A DNA stretch of 33,372 nucleotides from Bdellovibrionales bacterium (GTDB taxonomy: Bacteria > Bdellovibrionota > Bdellovibrionia > Bdellovibrionales > UBA1609). Under the pieces are notes generated by a model. The model made no database searches, was not told where the DNA came from, and was given only the letters and a program-made list of their open reading frames with translations. Both the position numbers and the translations under genes were made by a program. Numbering within the stretch: the first letter of the stretch is position 1; every line of letters begins with the position of its first letter. The stretch is from positions 1 through 33,372 of the forward strand of contig JALZUS010000080.1 in NCBI GenBank assembly GCA_023299885.1, given 5' to 3'. This document shows, piece after piece, positions 8,477 to 17,912 of the stretch.

Positions 8477-8803
8477 ATGGGACGCATTAAATACGTTTAT
8501 CGTGTGGGTGTGGGGCTTGTTGAGGTGGAGAGAGATGGCGTGTCCGTAAGTGGCAGTGCTGTGCAGGATGTAAAGGGCGTTAATATCATAAAAGATAGAA
8601 TGCGTCCTCTTTTACACCCTTGCACTGGTCAAATGATCGATTCTAAAAGCAGGTTCCGTAAAATCACAAAAGCTCATGGCTGTGTTGAAGTCGGTGGTAG
8701 TTTTGCCGAGCATAAAAAACAGCGTGATAACTACGTTAAGCAAATAAATACCCAAGAAAGAAGACGAACTAAACAAGAATTAATAAGGAGATTCAATGGA
8801 TAA
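8477..8803 (+). CDS. Small conserved podovirus protein preceding the scaffold
   Basis: 108 residues. The block HPCTGQMIDSKSRFRKITKA followed by HGCVEVG matches a small family often encoded between portal and scaffold in podoviruses. It has two conserved Cys and His residues but no proven zinc site. The C-terminus is a basic helix (QERRRTKQELIRRFNG). The last codons overlap the scaffold start. Its role is unknown; position suggests capsid assembly. The start is ATG right behind a hairpin, without a clear ribosome site. Confidence 0.65.
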   Translation: MGRIKYVYRVGVGLVEVERDGVSVSGSAVQDVKGVNIIKDRMRPLLHPCTGQMIDSKSRFRKITKAHGCVEVGGSFAEHKKQRDNYVKQINTQERRRTKQELIRRFNG

Positions 8804-9818
8804 TGAAGACATAATCTCAAGCGATTCAGACGTAGTGGAAGACACGGTTGTTGAAGATACACAACCTGAAGAGATTTCATTAAGAGACGAGCTTGATTCC
8901 AAATATGACGAATTAAGCGATAATAAAGATATTAATGACCAAGCGGAGGGTGGGAGCCTAGAAGTTCCAGCAGAGCCAGTAATTGAGCCTGTTTTAGAAC
9001 CAATCGACGTTCCTCATTCATGGTCTTCGGATGCCAAGCAGAAATGGGATACTGTACCTAGAGAATTGCAAGAAGTTATTGCAGCTAGGGAAAAGGATTC
9101 TGTTGCTGACTACACTCGTAAAACGCAAGAAGCAGCAGACATGAAGAGGCAGGCAGATGCCGTGCTTAGTAAATTAGACCCTTTCAAGGATGCAATAGCA
9201 CAGAAAGGAGTAGCGCCTGATGAATACATAGGCCAACTACTTCAAGCTGATAAAATGCTAGAACAAAACCCTGTAGATGCTCTTAATTTCTTAGCGCAGT
9301 CTTATACTGGCAAATCATTAGCTGAGTTGATTGGTTCAACGCCAAACGGTGGACAAACAACATATGACCCAAGAGTAGCAGAGTTGCAGAACGGAATCTC
9401 TCAGATGCAAAGCTATATGAAGGCTCAAGAAGAACAAAAAGCAGTTCAAAACTTCGAGAAAACGACAAGTTTTGTAGAAAACTTTTATTCTAAAAAGGAT
9501 GAATCAGGCTTACCAGTGTTTAAACACATTGAGAATGTAAAGGCTGAAATCCCAGAGTTGATTAATAGCTTAAGGTCTAAGAACCCTAAAGAAAGCAACG
9601 AAGTATTACTTCAAAAGGCATATGACCAAGCAGTATGGCTTAACCCAGAGGTTAGAGTCCAGATGATGCAGCAAGAAGCTCAAAAGAAAAAGCAGACAGC
9701 AGCAACAGCTAGACGAAGCGCAGGAGTAAAATCAAGCGCACCACTAGGTAAAGGCTCGATTGATACTAACGGTATGACCACTCGCCAAACGTTGGAATAC
9801 TTTTATGAAAATCAGTAA
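8796..9818 (+). CDS. Capsid scaffolding protein
   Basis: Directs assembly of the major capsid protein into the prohead and then leaves. 340 residues with a long acidic disordered N-terminus (1-75), then the family-typical segment VPHSWSSDAKQKWDTVPREL (about 90-110). A helical middle follows with coiled coil (about 115-260). The basic C-terminus (QKKKQTAATARRS) is the usual capsid-binding end. A good ribosome site (AGGAGATTCA) lies in the end of the preceding gene. The capsid gene follows after 13 bases. Confidence 0.85.
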   Translation: MDNEDIISSDSDVVEDTVVEDTQPEEISLRDELDSKYDELSDNKDINDQAEGGSLEVPAEPVIEPVLEPIDVPHSWSSDAKQKWDTVPRELQEVIAAREKDSVADYTRKTQEAADMKRQADAVLSKLDPFKDAIAQKGVAPDEYIGQLLQADKMLEQNPVDALNFLAQSYTGKSLAELIGSTPNGGQTTYDPRVAELQNGISQMQSYMKAQEEQKAVQNFEKTTSFVENFYSKKDESGLPVFKHIENVKAEIPELINSLRSKNPKESNEVLLQKAYDQAVWLNPEVRVQMMQQEAQKKKQTAATARRSAGVKSSAPLGKGSIDTNGMTTRQTLEYFYENQ

Positions 9819-9831
9819 TAGGGAATAAACA

Positions 9832-10803
9832 ATGCCATTAATAGGTGAAATAGCAGCATCAACGATCGAGTCGAGAAACAAGGAGTTTGTCGATAACATT
9901 ACTAACAACAACGCACTTCTTTACAAGTTAAAGAAAAAAGGTTCTGTAAAGAAATTCTCAGGCGGTCAAAACATCCGTGAGGAAATCAACGCACTAGAGA
10001 ACTCAACAGTTAAGTCTTATCAAGGTTATGATACTTTGGATCAGACACCACAAGCAGCAGTAACGGCTTACCAGTTTGAGATCAAGCAGGTTCACGGTTC
10101 TGTTAAGATGAACGGTTTAGAAGAGCTACAAAACTCTGGCAAAGAGCAAATCATTGATTTACTTGAAGGCAGAATTAATAACTTAAAAGCTAACTTTACT
10201 AATGCTCTTACTTCTCAAGCTTATTCTGATGGAACAGGCAACGGCGGTAAAGATATTGGCGGGCTAGGCCTTTTAATACCTGATGATCCTTCAACTGGAA
10301 CAGTTGGTGGAGTAGATAGAGCGGATAACGAATTTGCAAGATCGCAAGTTTATGACGCTATTACAGATGGTGGTGCAGCAGCTACAGCTGAGAATATAAG
10401 AGATTATATGAACCAGCTATACATTAAATGCACAAGAAACGCTGACCAAGTTGATATGATTGTCGCTGGCGATGATTACTACAACTATTACCTAAGTTCA
10501 CTACAAGAGATTCAAAGAATCACTTCTAGCGATACTATGGCAAAAGGTGGCTTTACTACTCTTAAATACATGAACGCTGATGTCTGCTTAGGTGGCGGAT
10601 ACAATGGAGCGCAAGATGCTAAAAGCATGTTCTTCATTAACTCTAAGTACCTATTCTGGAGACCACACGCGAAGAGAAACATGGTAGTAGATAAGAGAAA
10701 GCAAATCATTGAGCAAGACGCATTTACTATCCCTGTTTACTGGGCTGGTAACATGACTTTCTCAAACGCTTTCTTACACGGAAAGTTAAAAGAAACAGCT
10801 TAA
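9832..10803 (+). CDS. Major capsid protein
   Basis: Builds the icosahedral head. 323 residues. It follows the scaffold gene. Family-like segments include the N-terminal helix region (PLIGEIAASTIESRNKEF), MDxIVAGDDYYNYY-type sequence near 205, and the C-terminal SMFFINSKYLFWRPHAKRNM with AGNMTFSNA, common to podovirus capsid proteins. The HK97 fold is assumed from family, not seen directly. No protease or maturation gene is next to it. A strong terminator follows at once, suited to a highly expressed gene. Confidence 0.9.
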   Translation: MPLIGEIAASTIESRNKEFVDNITNNNALLYKLKKKGSVKKFSGGQNIREEINALENSTVKSYQGYDTLDQTPQAAVTAYQFEIKQVHGSVKMNGLEELQNSGKEQIIDLLEGRINNLKANFTNALTSQAYSDGTGNGGKDIGGLGLLIPDDPSTGTVGGVDRADNEFARSQVYDAITDGGAAATAENIRDYMNQLYIKCTRNADQVDMIVAGDDYYNYYLSSLQEIQRITSSDTMAKGGFTTLKYMNADVCLGGGYNGAQDAKSMFFINSKYLFWRPHAKRNMVVDKRKQIIEQDAFTIPVYWAGNMTFSNAFLHGKLKETA

Positions 10804-10811
10804 ACAAAACT

Positions 10812-10849
10812 AGAGCCTTCCTAGCACGGGGAGGCTCTTTTTATTTTTA
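10812..10849 (+). terminator. Rho-independent terminator after the major capsid gene
   Basis: A 10-bp stem (AGAGCCTTCC at 10812-10821 with GGGAGGCTCT at 10829-10838, one G-U pair) with a 7-base loop is followed by a T-rich run. Late genes continue downstream without an evident new promoter, so it is probably leaky and lowers expression of the downstream genes relative to capsid. Confidence 0.85.
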
Positions 10850-10878
10850 TTAATGCATCCATTCAAGGAAACAAGAAA

Positions 10879-11553
10879 ATGCTAGAACAAACAGAAGAAA
10901 TAGAAACATTCGACCTAAAATCAATCGAGAGAGGCTTTGACGTTAAATCAACGTGGAGACTAGGAAACCCAGCAGATAAAGCACTAAGGGTAAGATTTTT
11001 CAATAAATCAGTATTATTAAGAAGAGATACAATCGCAGCTAAAAAGCCGATTTATAAAAGCCGTGAATACGTTGAGATAGGAGTGGATAGTAAGAATACT
11101 ATTAGAAGACCTGTTAGTGACGAAGATAAGGCAAGATTTGCAGAGCAATACAAGCTTTTTAAAGAGAAAGCACAAGTAGATATTTCAGGAACTCCAATCG
11201 ACTATGTAAGGGCGCTAAGCGTATCAGCTAGAGCAACTTGTAAGTCTTTAGGTATTAACACAGTAAAAGACCTAATAAACACGACTAAGAAGCACCTACT
11301 AGGTGATGAGGCTGATGCGTGGATTGAAGCAGCTAAGAAATATGATGCTGATGATAGTGCGGATCCAGCAGTTTTAGGCATGCTTAAAACAGAGAATGAG
11401 GAGAGCAAGAAAGTAGTTCAACTACAATCTAAGCAAATAGCAGATTTACAGAAGCTTTTAGCAGAAGCAGAAAAGAACAAAGTAAAAACGGAAACAACCA
11501 AAAAGGCAAAGAATGGCAAAAACAGTTCTACAGCTCCTACAGGAGATAGCTAA
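10879..11553 (+). CDS. Head-associated protein with helix-hairpin-helix-like segment
   Basis: 224 residues. The order DTIAAKKPIYKSREYVEIGV, RRPVSDEDKARFAEQYKLF, then GTPIDY and LGINTVKDLIN matches a family commonly encoded next to podovirus capsid genes, whose last part resembles a helix-hairpin-helix. The C-terminus (about 165-224) is a charged coiled coil ending in a Lys/Thr tail. Ribosome site AAGGAAA lies upstream. Its end overlaps the start of the neck gene by 41 bases. A head-completion role is inferred from position. Confidence 0.7.
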   Translation: MLEQTEEIETFDLKSIERGFDVKSTWRLGNPADKALRVRFFNKSVLLRRDTIAAKKPIYKSREYVEIGVDSKNTIRRPVSDEDKARFAEQYKLFKEKAQVDISGTPIDYVRALSVSARATCKSLGINTVKDLINTTKKHLLGDEADAWIEAAKKYDADDSADPAVLGMLKTENEESKKVVQLQSKQIADLQKLLAEAEKNKVKTETTKKAKNGKNSSTAPTGDS

Positions 11554-14203
11554 CGAATTAGGAATAGATGAGCCAAAAAGCCTTGTTAATACGAGGCATC
11601 GACTCACTAAACAGTTATTAGCTAATCTTTATAGAGCTGCCCAAATAGCTAGGGATAAAGTAGCGTTTAGTGAGTTAAACAAGACTTTGATCGTGCCTTT
11701 AGTGGCGGGTCAAAGTCAATACAAGTTTCCGTCAGATTTTGATTATGAGTTGTTTGATACTCATTATGACAGTAACGACAAACAAAAAGTATATGGGCCA
11801 ATTACTCCGCAAGAGTGGCAACAATATAAGTTCGGATACTTAACCACTCTTCCTTTTAGTAGGTATAGAGTTAAGGGGTATAAGTGCAGAAAGTTAACTG
11901 TAAGTCCAACACCTTCTCAAACTCACGCTAACAACTTCATAGTTCTAGAATACCAATCTAAGCAGTGGATTTTACCGCCTGAGTGGGAAGCTAACAAAAC
12001 ATATTTTAGCGGTGCATACGTTAATTATGGCAATAACGTTTATAAGTATAAGAACTCTGAATCTAATAGAACTTCAGGCACGACACCGCCAACACACGAA
12101 TCAGGAACGGCAAGCGATGGAAGCATTGACTGGATACTAAGCGAGGATAGCTATGATCGAGTAATGACTAATGATGATATTTTCTTACTACCTGAGCAAG
12201 TTCTAAGCATCGGGACTCAAATGCTCTGGAGGGCAAGGAAATCGTTACCATTTCAAATAGAATCAGGTCTTTTTCAGTCAACGCTAGATAGAGCTAAAGT
12301 AAACAGCTTAAGCGCAGGAGAGCTATATTTAGACGGCTGTAGAAGGCAAGAAACAGGCCTTTCAAGTAATGTTGTTAGCGCCTCTCAAACTATAGCCCCA
12401 CAACCAATAATAGAAGATGAGGTGGTGGAGCAAGAAGTAGTCGAAGAACCTGTAGTAGAAGATGTAACTGAAGATAATAGTACTGGAGACAACGAAGAAA
12501 CAGAAGACGAAGGCACAGTCGAGGATACTACTAACGAGAGCGAAGATTCAGACAATCAAGAAGCACAGGACGCCACGACTTTACCAGTAGACGCATGTAA
12601 TATTATTATCGAACCTAGTTTTGCAGAGACTTTTGCGGGTGGCGCTTTTGACCCTGACTACTGGTCGCTTATAGGAGTGGAAACCAGACATAATGACTCT
12701 TTTTATACTCCTAATACATCGGCTCCAAAATTCGGGTTACCACCTGGACAAACTTCAACACCAGACGGAAATAGCCACGCACTACATTACTACATGCCTG
12801 AAGGAACGCCGACCGAGCAAACGCCAGCACAGGTAACGTGGGCAGGTGATGAGTATACCGAAAGGCTTTGGCACTGGAAAGAATGGTATAGCTCTCCCTT
12901 TGCATGGGCTGACGGGCAGAAACTATTCAGAGCAAACCATCGTTCAGGGGCAACCACTAAGAAGTTATCTTTAGATATTAATTTCGGTGGTAACTTATGG
13001 AACGTAAACTGGGATGAGGGGCAAGCTATATCTAATAATTTCAGTGCAAATGTTTCAAATCCTGAGCCAAAGACATTAACAGACCAGTGGGTAGATTATA
13101 AAGTTTACTTTAAGCAACCAAGCGAAGTTAACTTAACGGATGGGCGTTTAATCTTTTGGGTTAAGGATGTTAAGGTTTATGACCAGAATATCAGTATGAG
13201 AGATTCTGAAAAATTCGATGGTTTTTGGATTGGTGGAAACTCATCTTGGAACGGAGACGAAACAGGCTCAGTTACAGTAACTCCCGAGCTAAGCAGGTGG
13301 ATTGCTGATATTAAGGTTTATGACATTTTCCCTTGCGAAATAGCAGGAGAAAACAACGATTCGACCCCAACTGATCCAAGCTCAAACGATTCAAGTACTA
13401 ACGACACAGAGACTACAAGTGAAGAGTTGGACGTTGCTAACTTGATAGCGGAGACTAACTTTAATGATAATGGCGTTGGAATATTCGACCCTAATATGTG
13501 GGATTCTATTGGGACGGACACTAGGTTTACTGAATCTTTCTATACACAAGAGCCTAAACTATCACTTCCTGCGGGTGTAAGTAATGAACAGGCTGGAGGC
13601 TCTGATTTTGGGGCGCATTACTACATTCCCCAAGGATCACCTTCAGATAGTTACGGGTTTTACCTATACCGACAAGGTGAGTACAGTGAAAGGTATTGGA
13701 GTTGGAAGGAATATTTTAAATCTCCTTTTCCTTGGGCTGACGGCCAAAAGATTTTTAGATTTGGACAGAATAGCGGAAACACAACCAAGCAGGGTGCAAT
13801 AGATATAGATTTTGCAGGTGAAAGGCTTCACTTTTTTTGGGATGAAGGAGGCGGTGGTAGTAACCAAGAATCAGAATTTGTAATGCATCCAGATGCAGTG
13901 AACAATTGGAATGAAGTAGAGGATAGAATCATAAACTTCGATGTTTATTTCAAGATGCCTTCTGCTATAGGCGCTAACGATGGAAGATTGGCTTTTTGGC
14001 TAGATAAAAATCTTATGATTAACAAGTATATCGACATGGTTGATGATGACGTTTTTAACTTCTCTTGGATAGGTGGAAACTCTTCTTGGAATGGAAACAG
14101 CACAGGCTCGACCGTAACAAGTGCGGAGATGCATAGATACATAATAGGAAAAGTCCAATTATTCTCTGGTTTACCTAGTAATGTAACTTTACCTAACCCA
14201 TAA
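11513..14203 (+). CDS. Neck/head-tail adaptor fused to two tandem lectin-like domains
   Basis: Residues 1-290 resemble podovirus head-tail adaptor proteins: a helical start (TVLQLLQEIANELGI), FKFPSDFDYELF-like sequence and PITPQEWQQYKFG. Inserted at about 163-210 is a small module of the NNVYKYKNSESNRTSGTTPP type common in phage tail proteins. A very acidic linker (about 300-357) leads to two diverged copies of a 260-residue beta-rich domain (361-622, 638-896). Shared marks are PFxWADGQKxFR, DGRLxFW and WIGGNSSWNG. The copies resemble ConA-like lectin or polysaccharide-lyase folds, which is inference. At 896 residues it is about three times the usual adaptor length. Confidence 0.75.
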   Translation: MAKTVLQLLQEIANELGIDEPKSLVNTRHRLTKQLLANLYRAAQIARDKVAFSELNKTLIVPLVAGQSQYKFPSDFDYELFDTHYDSNDKQKVYGPITPQEWQQYKFGYLTTLPFSRYRVKGYKCRKLTVSPTPSQTHANNFIVLEYQSKQWILPPEWEANKTYFSGAYVNYGNNVYKYKNSESNRTSGTTPPTHESGTASDGSIDWILSEDSYDRVMTNDDIFLLPEQVLSIGTQMLWRARKSLPFQIESGLFQSTLDRAKVNSLSAGELYLDGCRRQETGLSSNVVSASQTIAPQPIIEDEVVEQEVVEEPVVEDVTEDNSTGDNEETEDEGTVEDTTNESEDSDNQEAQDATTLPVDACNIIIEPSFAETFAGGAFDPDYWSLIGVETRHNDSFYTPNTSAPKFGLPPGQTSTPDGNSHALHYYMPEGTPTEQTPAQVTWAGDEYTERLWHWKEWYSSPFAWADGQKLFRANHRSGATTKKLSLDINFGGNLWNVNWDEGQAISNNFSANVSNPEPKTLTDQWVDYKVYFKQPSEVNLTDGRLIFWVKDVKVYDQNISMRDSEKFDGFWIGGNSSWNGDETGSVTVTPELSRWIADIKVYDIFPCEIAGENNDSTPTDPSSNDSSTNDTETTSEELDVANLIAETNFNDNGVGIFDPNMWDSIGTDTRFTESFYTQEPKLSLPAGVSNEQAGGSDFGAHYYIPQGSPSDSYGFYLYRQGEYSERYWSWKEYFKSPFPWADGQKIFRFGQNSGNTTKQGAIDIDFAGERLHFFWDEGGGGSNQESEFVMHPDAVNNWNEVEDRIINFDVYFKMPSAIGANDGRLAFWLDKNLMINKYIDMVDDDVFNFSWIGGNSSWNGNSTGSTVTSAEMHRYIIGKVQLFSGLPSNVTLPNP

Positions 14204-14215
14204 GGAATTAAATCA

Positions 14216-15265
14216 ATGTTAACAGACGAACAGAGAAAATATATAATTCAAAACTACTACGGCAACCAGCAAGACGCTCAACAAGCTCAACAACAGGAGG
14301 CAGTTTTTGGAAAAGTAGGCCAAGTGGGCGGGCAAGTAGCAGGTAAATACGCAGGAAAGTATGCAGGGAAATACGCAGCTACTAAGCTAGGCTATGGTGC
14401 AGCAGCAAAAGGAGCTGCAACAACGGCAGCAACTACTGGAGCTACAGGTGCAACGGCAACAGGTGCAGCAACTACTGGAACTTCTGCATTAACTGGCTCG
14501 GCTACTGGCGGAACTAGTGTTGGGGCAGGTGGAGGAGGTTTAAGTGCGGGAGGACTAGGTGCGGCAGCGGGAATAGGTGCTGGTTTATACGGTGCTTACA
14601 GAACTATAGACTTAGCAAACTCAAAGCCAGACAGTGCAGAAAGGCACACTAAATCAGCGGGTTTAGGAGCTGGCTCTGGTGCTTTGATTGGAGCATCGCT
14701 AGGTGGACCAGTAGGTGCTTTACTAGGAGCTGGAATAGGTGGAGTAGGTGGAGCTGTAGCAAGTTGGACTGGTAGCGGAAAAGATAAGTATCAAGTAAAT
14801 CGTGATAATGGCAGAAGACGCTTGCAGGATGAGGGGATATTAGACGAGAATTATATAGGTACTCTAGCTGATGGTTCTAACTTTGATTTTGGTAAAGAGT
14901 CTATTGATTTAGATTATGACGATCAAGCCTACACAGGCGAAGTAATTTCTAAGGCTAACTTACTAGCAGCAGGCGAGGGTTATGATGGGCAAGAAAAAGA
15001 AGCTCTTGCAATGCTTTACACAAAAGCAGCTTTATCAAATGCAGATGGTGATTTAGATAAGGCTCTAGGGAATATTCGCCACTTCTCAGAGCAGAGAAAC
15101 TTTAATCAAGAAGATGTGCAAAAAAAGTTAGATCAACAAATAGCTAATAACTTAATCACTCAAAATGAATATGATGTCTATAGTGCTACTAATAAAGACT
15201 TTTTAGCAGGCGGGCAAAATAAAAATAGTTTCAACGAAATAGCACAAAGGTTAATTAAACAATAA
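14216..15265 (+). CDS. Ejection-type internal virion protein with Gly/Ala-rich membrane segments
   Basis: 349 residues. After a polar N-terminus rich in Gln there is a short repeat (GKYAGKYAGKYA, about 42-53) and a long Gly/Ala/Thr stretch (60-180), including two glycine-zipper-like hydrophobic segments (GLGAAAGIGAGLYGAY; GALIGASLGGPVGALLGAGI). The C-terminal 150 residues are soluble and helical. Such glycine-zipper segments are common in podovirus ejection proteins that cross the cell envelope. Ribosome site AAGGAATT; its TAA overlaps the next gene's ATG. Confidence 0.65.
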   Translation: MLTDEQRKYIIQNYYGNQQDAQQAQQQEAVFGKVGQVGGQVAGKYAGKYAGKYAATKLGYGAAAKGAATTAATTGATGATATGAATTGTSALTGSATGGTSVGAGGGGLSAGGLGAAAGIGAGLYGAYRTIDLANSKPDSAERHTKSAGLGAGSGALIGASLGGPVGALLGAGIGGVGGAVASWTGSGKDKYQVNRDNGRRRLQDEGILDENYIGTLADGSNFDFGKESIDLDYDDQAYTGEVISKANLLAAGEGYDGQEKEALAMLYTKAALSNADGDLDKALGNIRHFSEQRNFNQEDVQKKLDQQIANNLITQNEYDVYSATNKDFLAGGQNKNSFNEIAQRLIKQ

Positions 15266-16773
15266 TGGATGGAAGACAAGCTTTAACATTAGCATTTAGC
15301 CCTTGTATTGGTGGTTTAAACACTCGTGACGCTATTGATGCAATGCCACCTGAAGACGCTAGAGACTTAGTAAATATCTTTCCTGATAGAACTAGGCTAA
15401 GGCTTAGAAGAGGATATACAATCCATCAAGAGGGCTTCGGTGGAGCTGTAGAAACTCTAATAAGATATACTAAAAGTGATGGCACAGAGGAACTATTAGC
15501 AGCAGCAAAAGGTAGCTTATTTAATGCCTCTGCATTGCTTGGAAGCCCTGAAACCTTAAACAGTGGGTTTACCTCTAATAAATGGCAACACGTTCAATAT
15601 AGAGACAGAATAATACTAGTAAACGGAGAGGACACACCGCAAATCTATGACGGCTCAACAATGGCCGATACAGCTTTTACTGATGTTCCTGATGTTACTA
15701 AATTGATTGGGGTAACTGCTTACAGAAGTAGATTATACTATTGCGAAAAAGATACTCTTAGATTCTGGTATGGTCTAACAGATAGTTTCTCAGGTGAGTT
15801 ATCTAGCTTTGATATTTCTTCTATTTGTATGAAAGGTGGCCATTTAATGAGTTGCTCTAAAGTATGGGGAGCTAACTCTGAGGGTGGGATTGATGAGCAT
15901 TTTGCCTTAATTACCTCAGAAGGTGAAGTATTAGTATATTCAGGTTCTAATCCTGATGATGCTGACAACTGGTTTTTAGTTGGAAGATTTACTATTCCAC
16001 AACCACTAGGCAGAAAATCAGCATTTGAGCTAGGAACTGAAACATATGTTTTAACAGTTTCAGGAATTGTACCATTAGGCCGAGCAATGGCAGCGGGCGA
16101 GCAATTTTCTCAAACTGGAACTCTTACAGATAAGATAAATACTAGATTTAATGACTCAGCAGAGAACCATATTGAGGCTCACGGCTGGGAAACTGCGATC
16201 ATACCCGATATTAGGCATCTAATAGTTAATGTGCCTAGTGGCAATAAGTTCATCCAGTATGTAATGAATATAGAGTCGGGAGCGTGGACAGTATACAACA
16301 AAATGGAGGGAATTAGCTGGGTTAAATTCAATAATAAGCCTTATTTTTCTACTGCTTCGGGTAAAGTATTTAGGGCTAACTCTGGCTTTGATGACGATGG
16401 TGCTTTTATTGGTAGTTGTTTAAAGACTGCTTTTTCTTACATGGGAGAACCAGTAAGAGAGAAAATATTCCAAATGTCTAAATTATTAGTTGAAACAAAT
16501 GTAGATTTTGAAGCTCAAATGTATCTAAATGCGGATGGCTTTGACGAGAGCAAAACCGATGAGGTTTGTTTTGAGGGTGGAACTGGTGGCGATTGGGACA
16601 AGTCTAGCTGGGACAACGCGAGCTGGGGAACTGAAGGAAATTTAAATAAAAAGTGGGAGTCAACACCAGCACAAGGAAGAAACGCTTCTTTAGTGCTAAA
16701 GGCTAACACTTCGGGCGTAACTTATAGTATACTTGGGCATCAGGTGATGTTAGAGGCAGGAGGGGCATTGTAA
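15265..16773 (+). CDS. Tail nozzle or packaged-DNA stabilisation protein (P22 gp10-like)
   Basis: 502 residues with repeated short beta motifs as in beta-propeller hub proteins of podoviruses. The start (FSPCIGGLNTRDAIDAMPPE, then RLRLRRGY) is the recognised N-terminal signature. Later blades include WQHVQYRDRIILVNGEDTPQ and YVMNIESGAWTVYNKMEGIS. It would close the portal channel and hold packaged DNA. It overlaps its neighbours as TAATG on both sides. Confident on family, less so on exact counterpart (gp10 or T7 gp12 role). Confidence 0.85.
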   Translation: MDGRQALTLAFSPCIGGLNTRDAIDAMPPEDARDLVNIFPDRTRLRLRRGYTIHQEGFGGAVETLIRYTKSDGTEELLAAAKGSLFNASALLGSPETLNSGFTSNKWQHVQYRDRIILVNGEDTPQIYDGSTMADTAFTDVPDVTKLIGVTAYRSRLYYCEKDTLRFWYGLTDSFSGELSSFDISSICMKGGHLMSCSKVWGANSEGGIDEHFALITSEGEVLVYSGSNPDDADNWFLVGRFTIPQPLGRKSAFELGTETYVLTVSGIVPLGRAMAAGEQFSQTGTLTDKINTRFNDSAENHIEAHGWETAIIPDIRHLIVNVPSGNKFIQYVMNIESGAWTVYNKMEGISWVKFNNKPYFSTASGKVFRANSGFDDDGAFIGSCLKTAFSYMGEPVREKIFQMSKLLVETNVDFEAQMYLNADGFDESKTDEVCFEGGTGGDWDKSSWDNASWGTEGNLNKKWESTPAQGRNASLVLKANTSGVTYSILGHQVMLEAGGAL

Positions 16774-17897
16774 TGAGCATAACGAGATTATCGGCAGGGG
16801 TTTATACTAACGGAACTAATACCGTAAAAGGTCAAAGTAGTTTAGCAGCAGCTACGCAAGCGCTTGGAGGAGCTAGTGCAACACCAGCACAGCCCGCACA
16901 ACCAGCGCCACCAACGTATGATTTAAGCACACCACAAAGTGCATTTAATGCAAATCTTAACGCTAATAACCAAACAGCAGAGCAGCAATCGCAATACAAC
17001 AGAGTTAATGAAACAGGAACTTTTGGTTCTGCTACCTACGGCACTGATGCTAACGGTAATACTACTAGAGATTTTAGCCTCTCAGATAATCAAAGCTTAA
17101 TTAATCAACAAAGAGAGCAGCAAGATATAAACTTAGGGCATACAGCTAACAACTTAGTAAATAATGCTTATGGTGATTTATCTCAGTCTTATAATCTAGA
17201 TGGCGCTCCAAAGATATTAAGTGAGTCTGATTTATTAACGGAAAGAAAAAGAGTAGAAGATGATTTATACGGGCAATTCACAAGACGTATTGATCCAGAG
17301 TTTGAAAAACAAACATCAGATTTAGAGCAAAGATTAGCAGAAAGAGGTATTCCCGTAGGTAGTGAAGCTTCTTTAGCTGCCATGGAGAGATTAAGACAAA
17401 ATCAAGGCGATGCTAGACTAGATGCACAGAGTGAAGCGGTAAGATTAGGCGGCGACGAACTTACTAGAAATTATGGTTTAAGCGCTGATAGAAGAGATAG
17501 GTATGTAAATGAATATGAGAAAAGCAGAGGTGCTTCTCTTGCTGATTTAGGTAGTATTTACAACCTGCAAAGAGGCGTTCAGCAACAACCATTTAGCGGA
17601 ACTTCACAAATTAACTTACCATCAGCATCATTAGCAGACTTAGGACTCCAATATCAAAGCTTAGAGAATCAAAGAATTTCAGCAAGTAACGGTAGCCCTA
17701 CAGACCCTTTCGCATTAGCTAGATTACAAGCAGAATTAGGCGAGACAGCGGCGCAAAATGATTTTGATAGAAGCTTATTATTAGCAGATTCACAAAATCA
17801 AAGTACTAGCTTTGGAGATATAGCAGGGGCTTTAGGTGGTTCACTAGTAGGGGGATTAGCTCAAGGGATTGGTTCTAGTTTTAATTTTGGTATCTAG
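16773..17897 (+). CDS. Probable internal virion (ejection) protein
   Basis: 374 residues, Gln/Asn/Ala-rich and low in aromatic residues. The segment NRVNETGTFGSATYGTDANG near 80 and QRLAERGIPVGSEASLAAME near 190 are typical of podovirus proteins encoded after the nozzle gene. The C-terminus is a glycine-rich hydrophobic tail (GALGGSLVGGLAQGIGSSF) that may insert into membrane. A strong ribosome site (GGAGGGG) lies in the end of the preceding gene, and start and stop overlap as TAATG. Confidence 0.6.
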   Translation: MSITRLSAGVYTNGTNTVKGQSSLAAATQALGGASATPAQPAQPAPPTYDLSTPQSAFNANLNANNQTAEQQSQYNRVNETGTFGSATYGTDANGNTTRDFSLSDNQSLINQQREQQDINLGHTANNLVNNAYGDLSQSYNLDGAPKILSESDLLTERKRVEDDLYGQFTRRIDPEFEKQTSDLEQRLAERGIPVGSEASLAAMERLRQNQGDARLDAQSEAVRLGGDELTRNYGLSADRRDRYVNEYEKSRGASLADLGSIYNLQRGVQQQPFSGTSQINLPSASLADLGLQYQSLENQRISASNGSPTDPFALARLQAELGETAAQNDFDRSLLLADSQNQSTSFGDIAGALGGSLVGGLAQGIGSSFNFGI

Positions 17898-17912
17898 TTT
17901 TAGAGGGATAAT

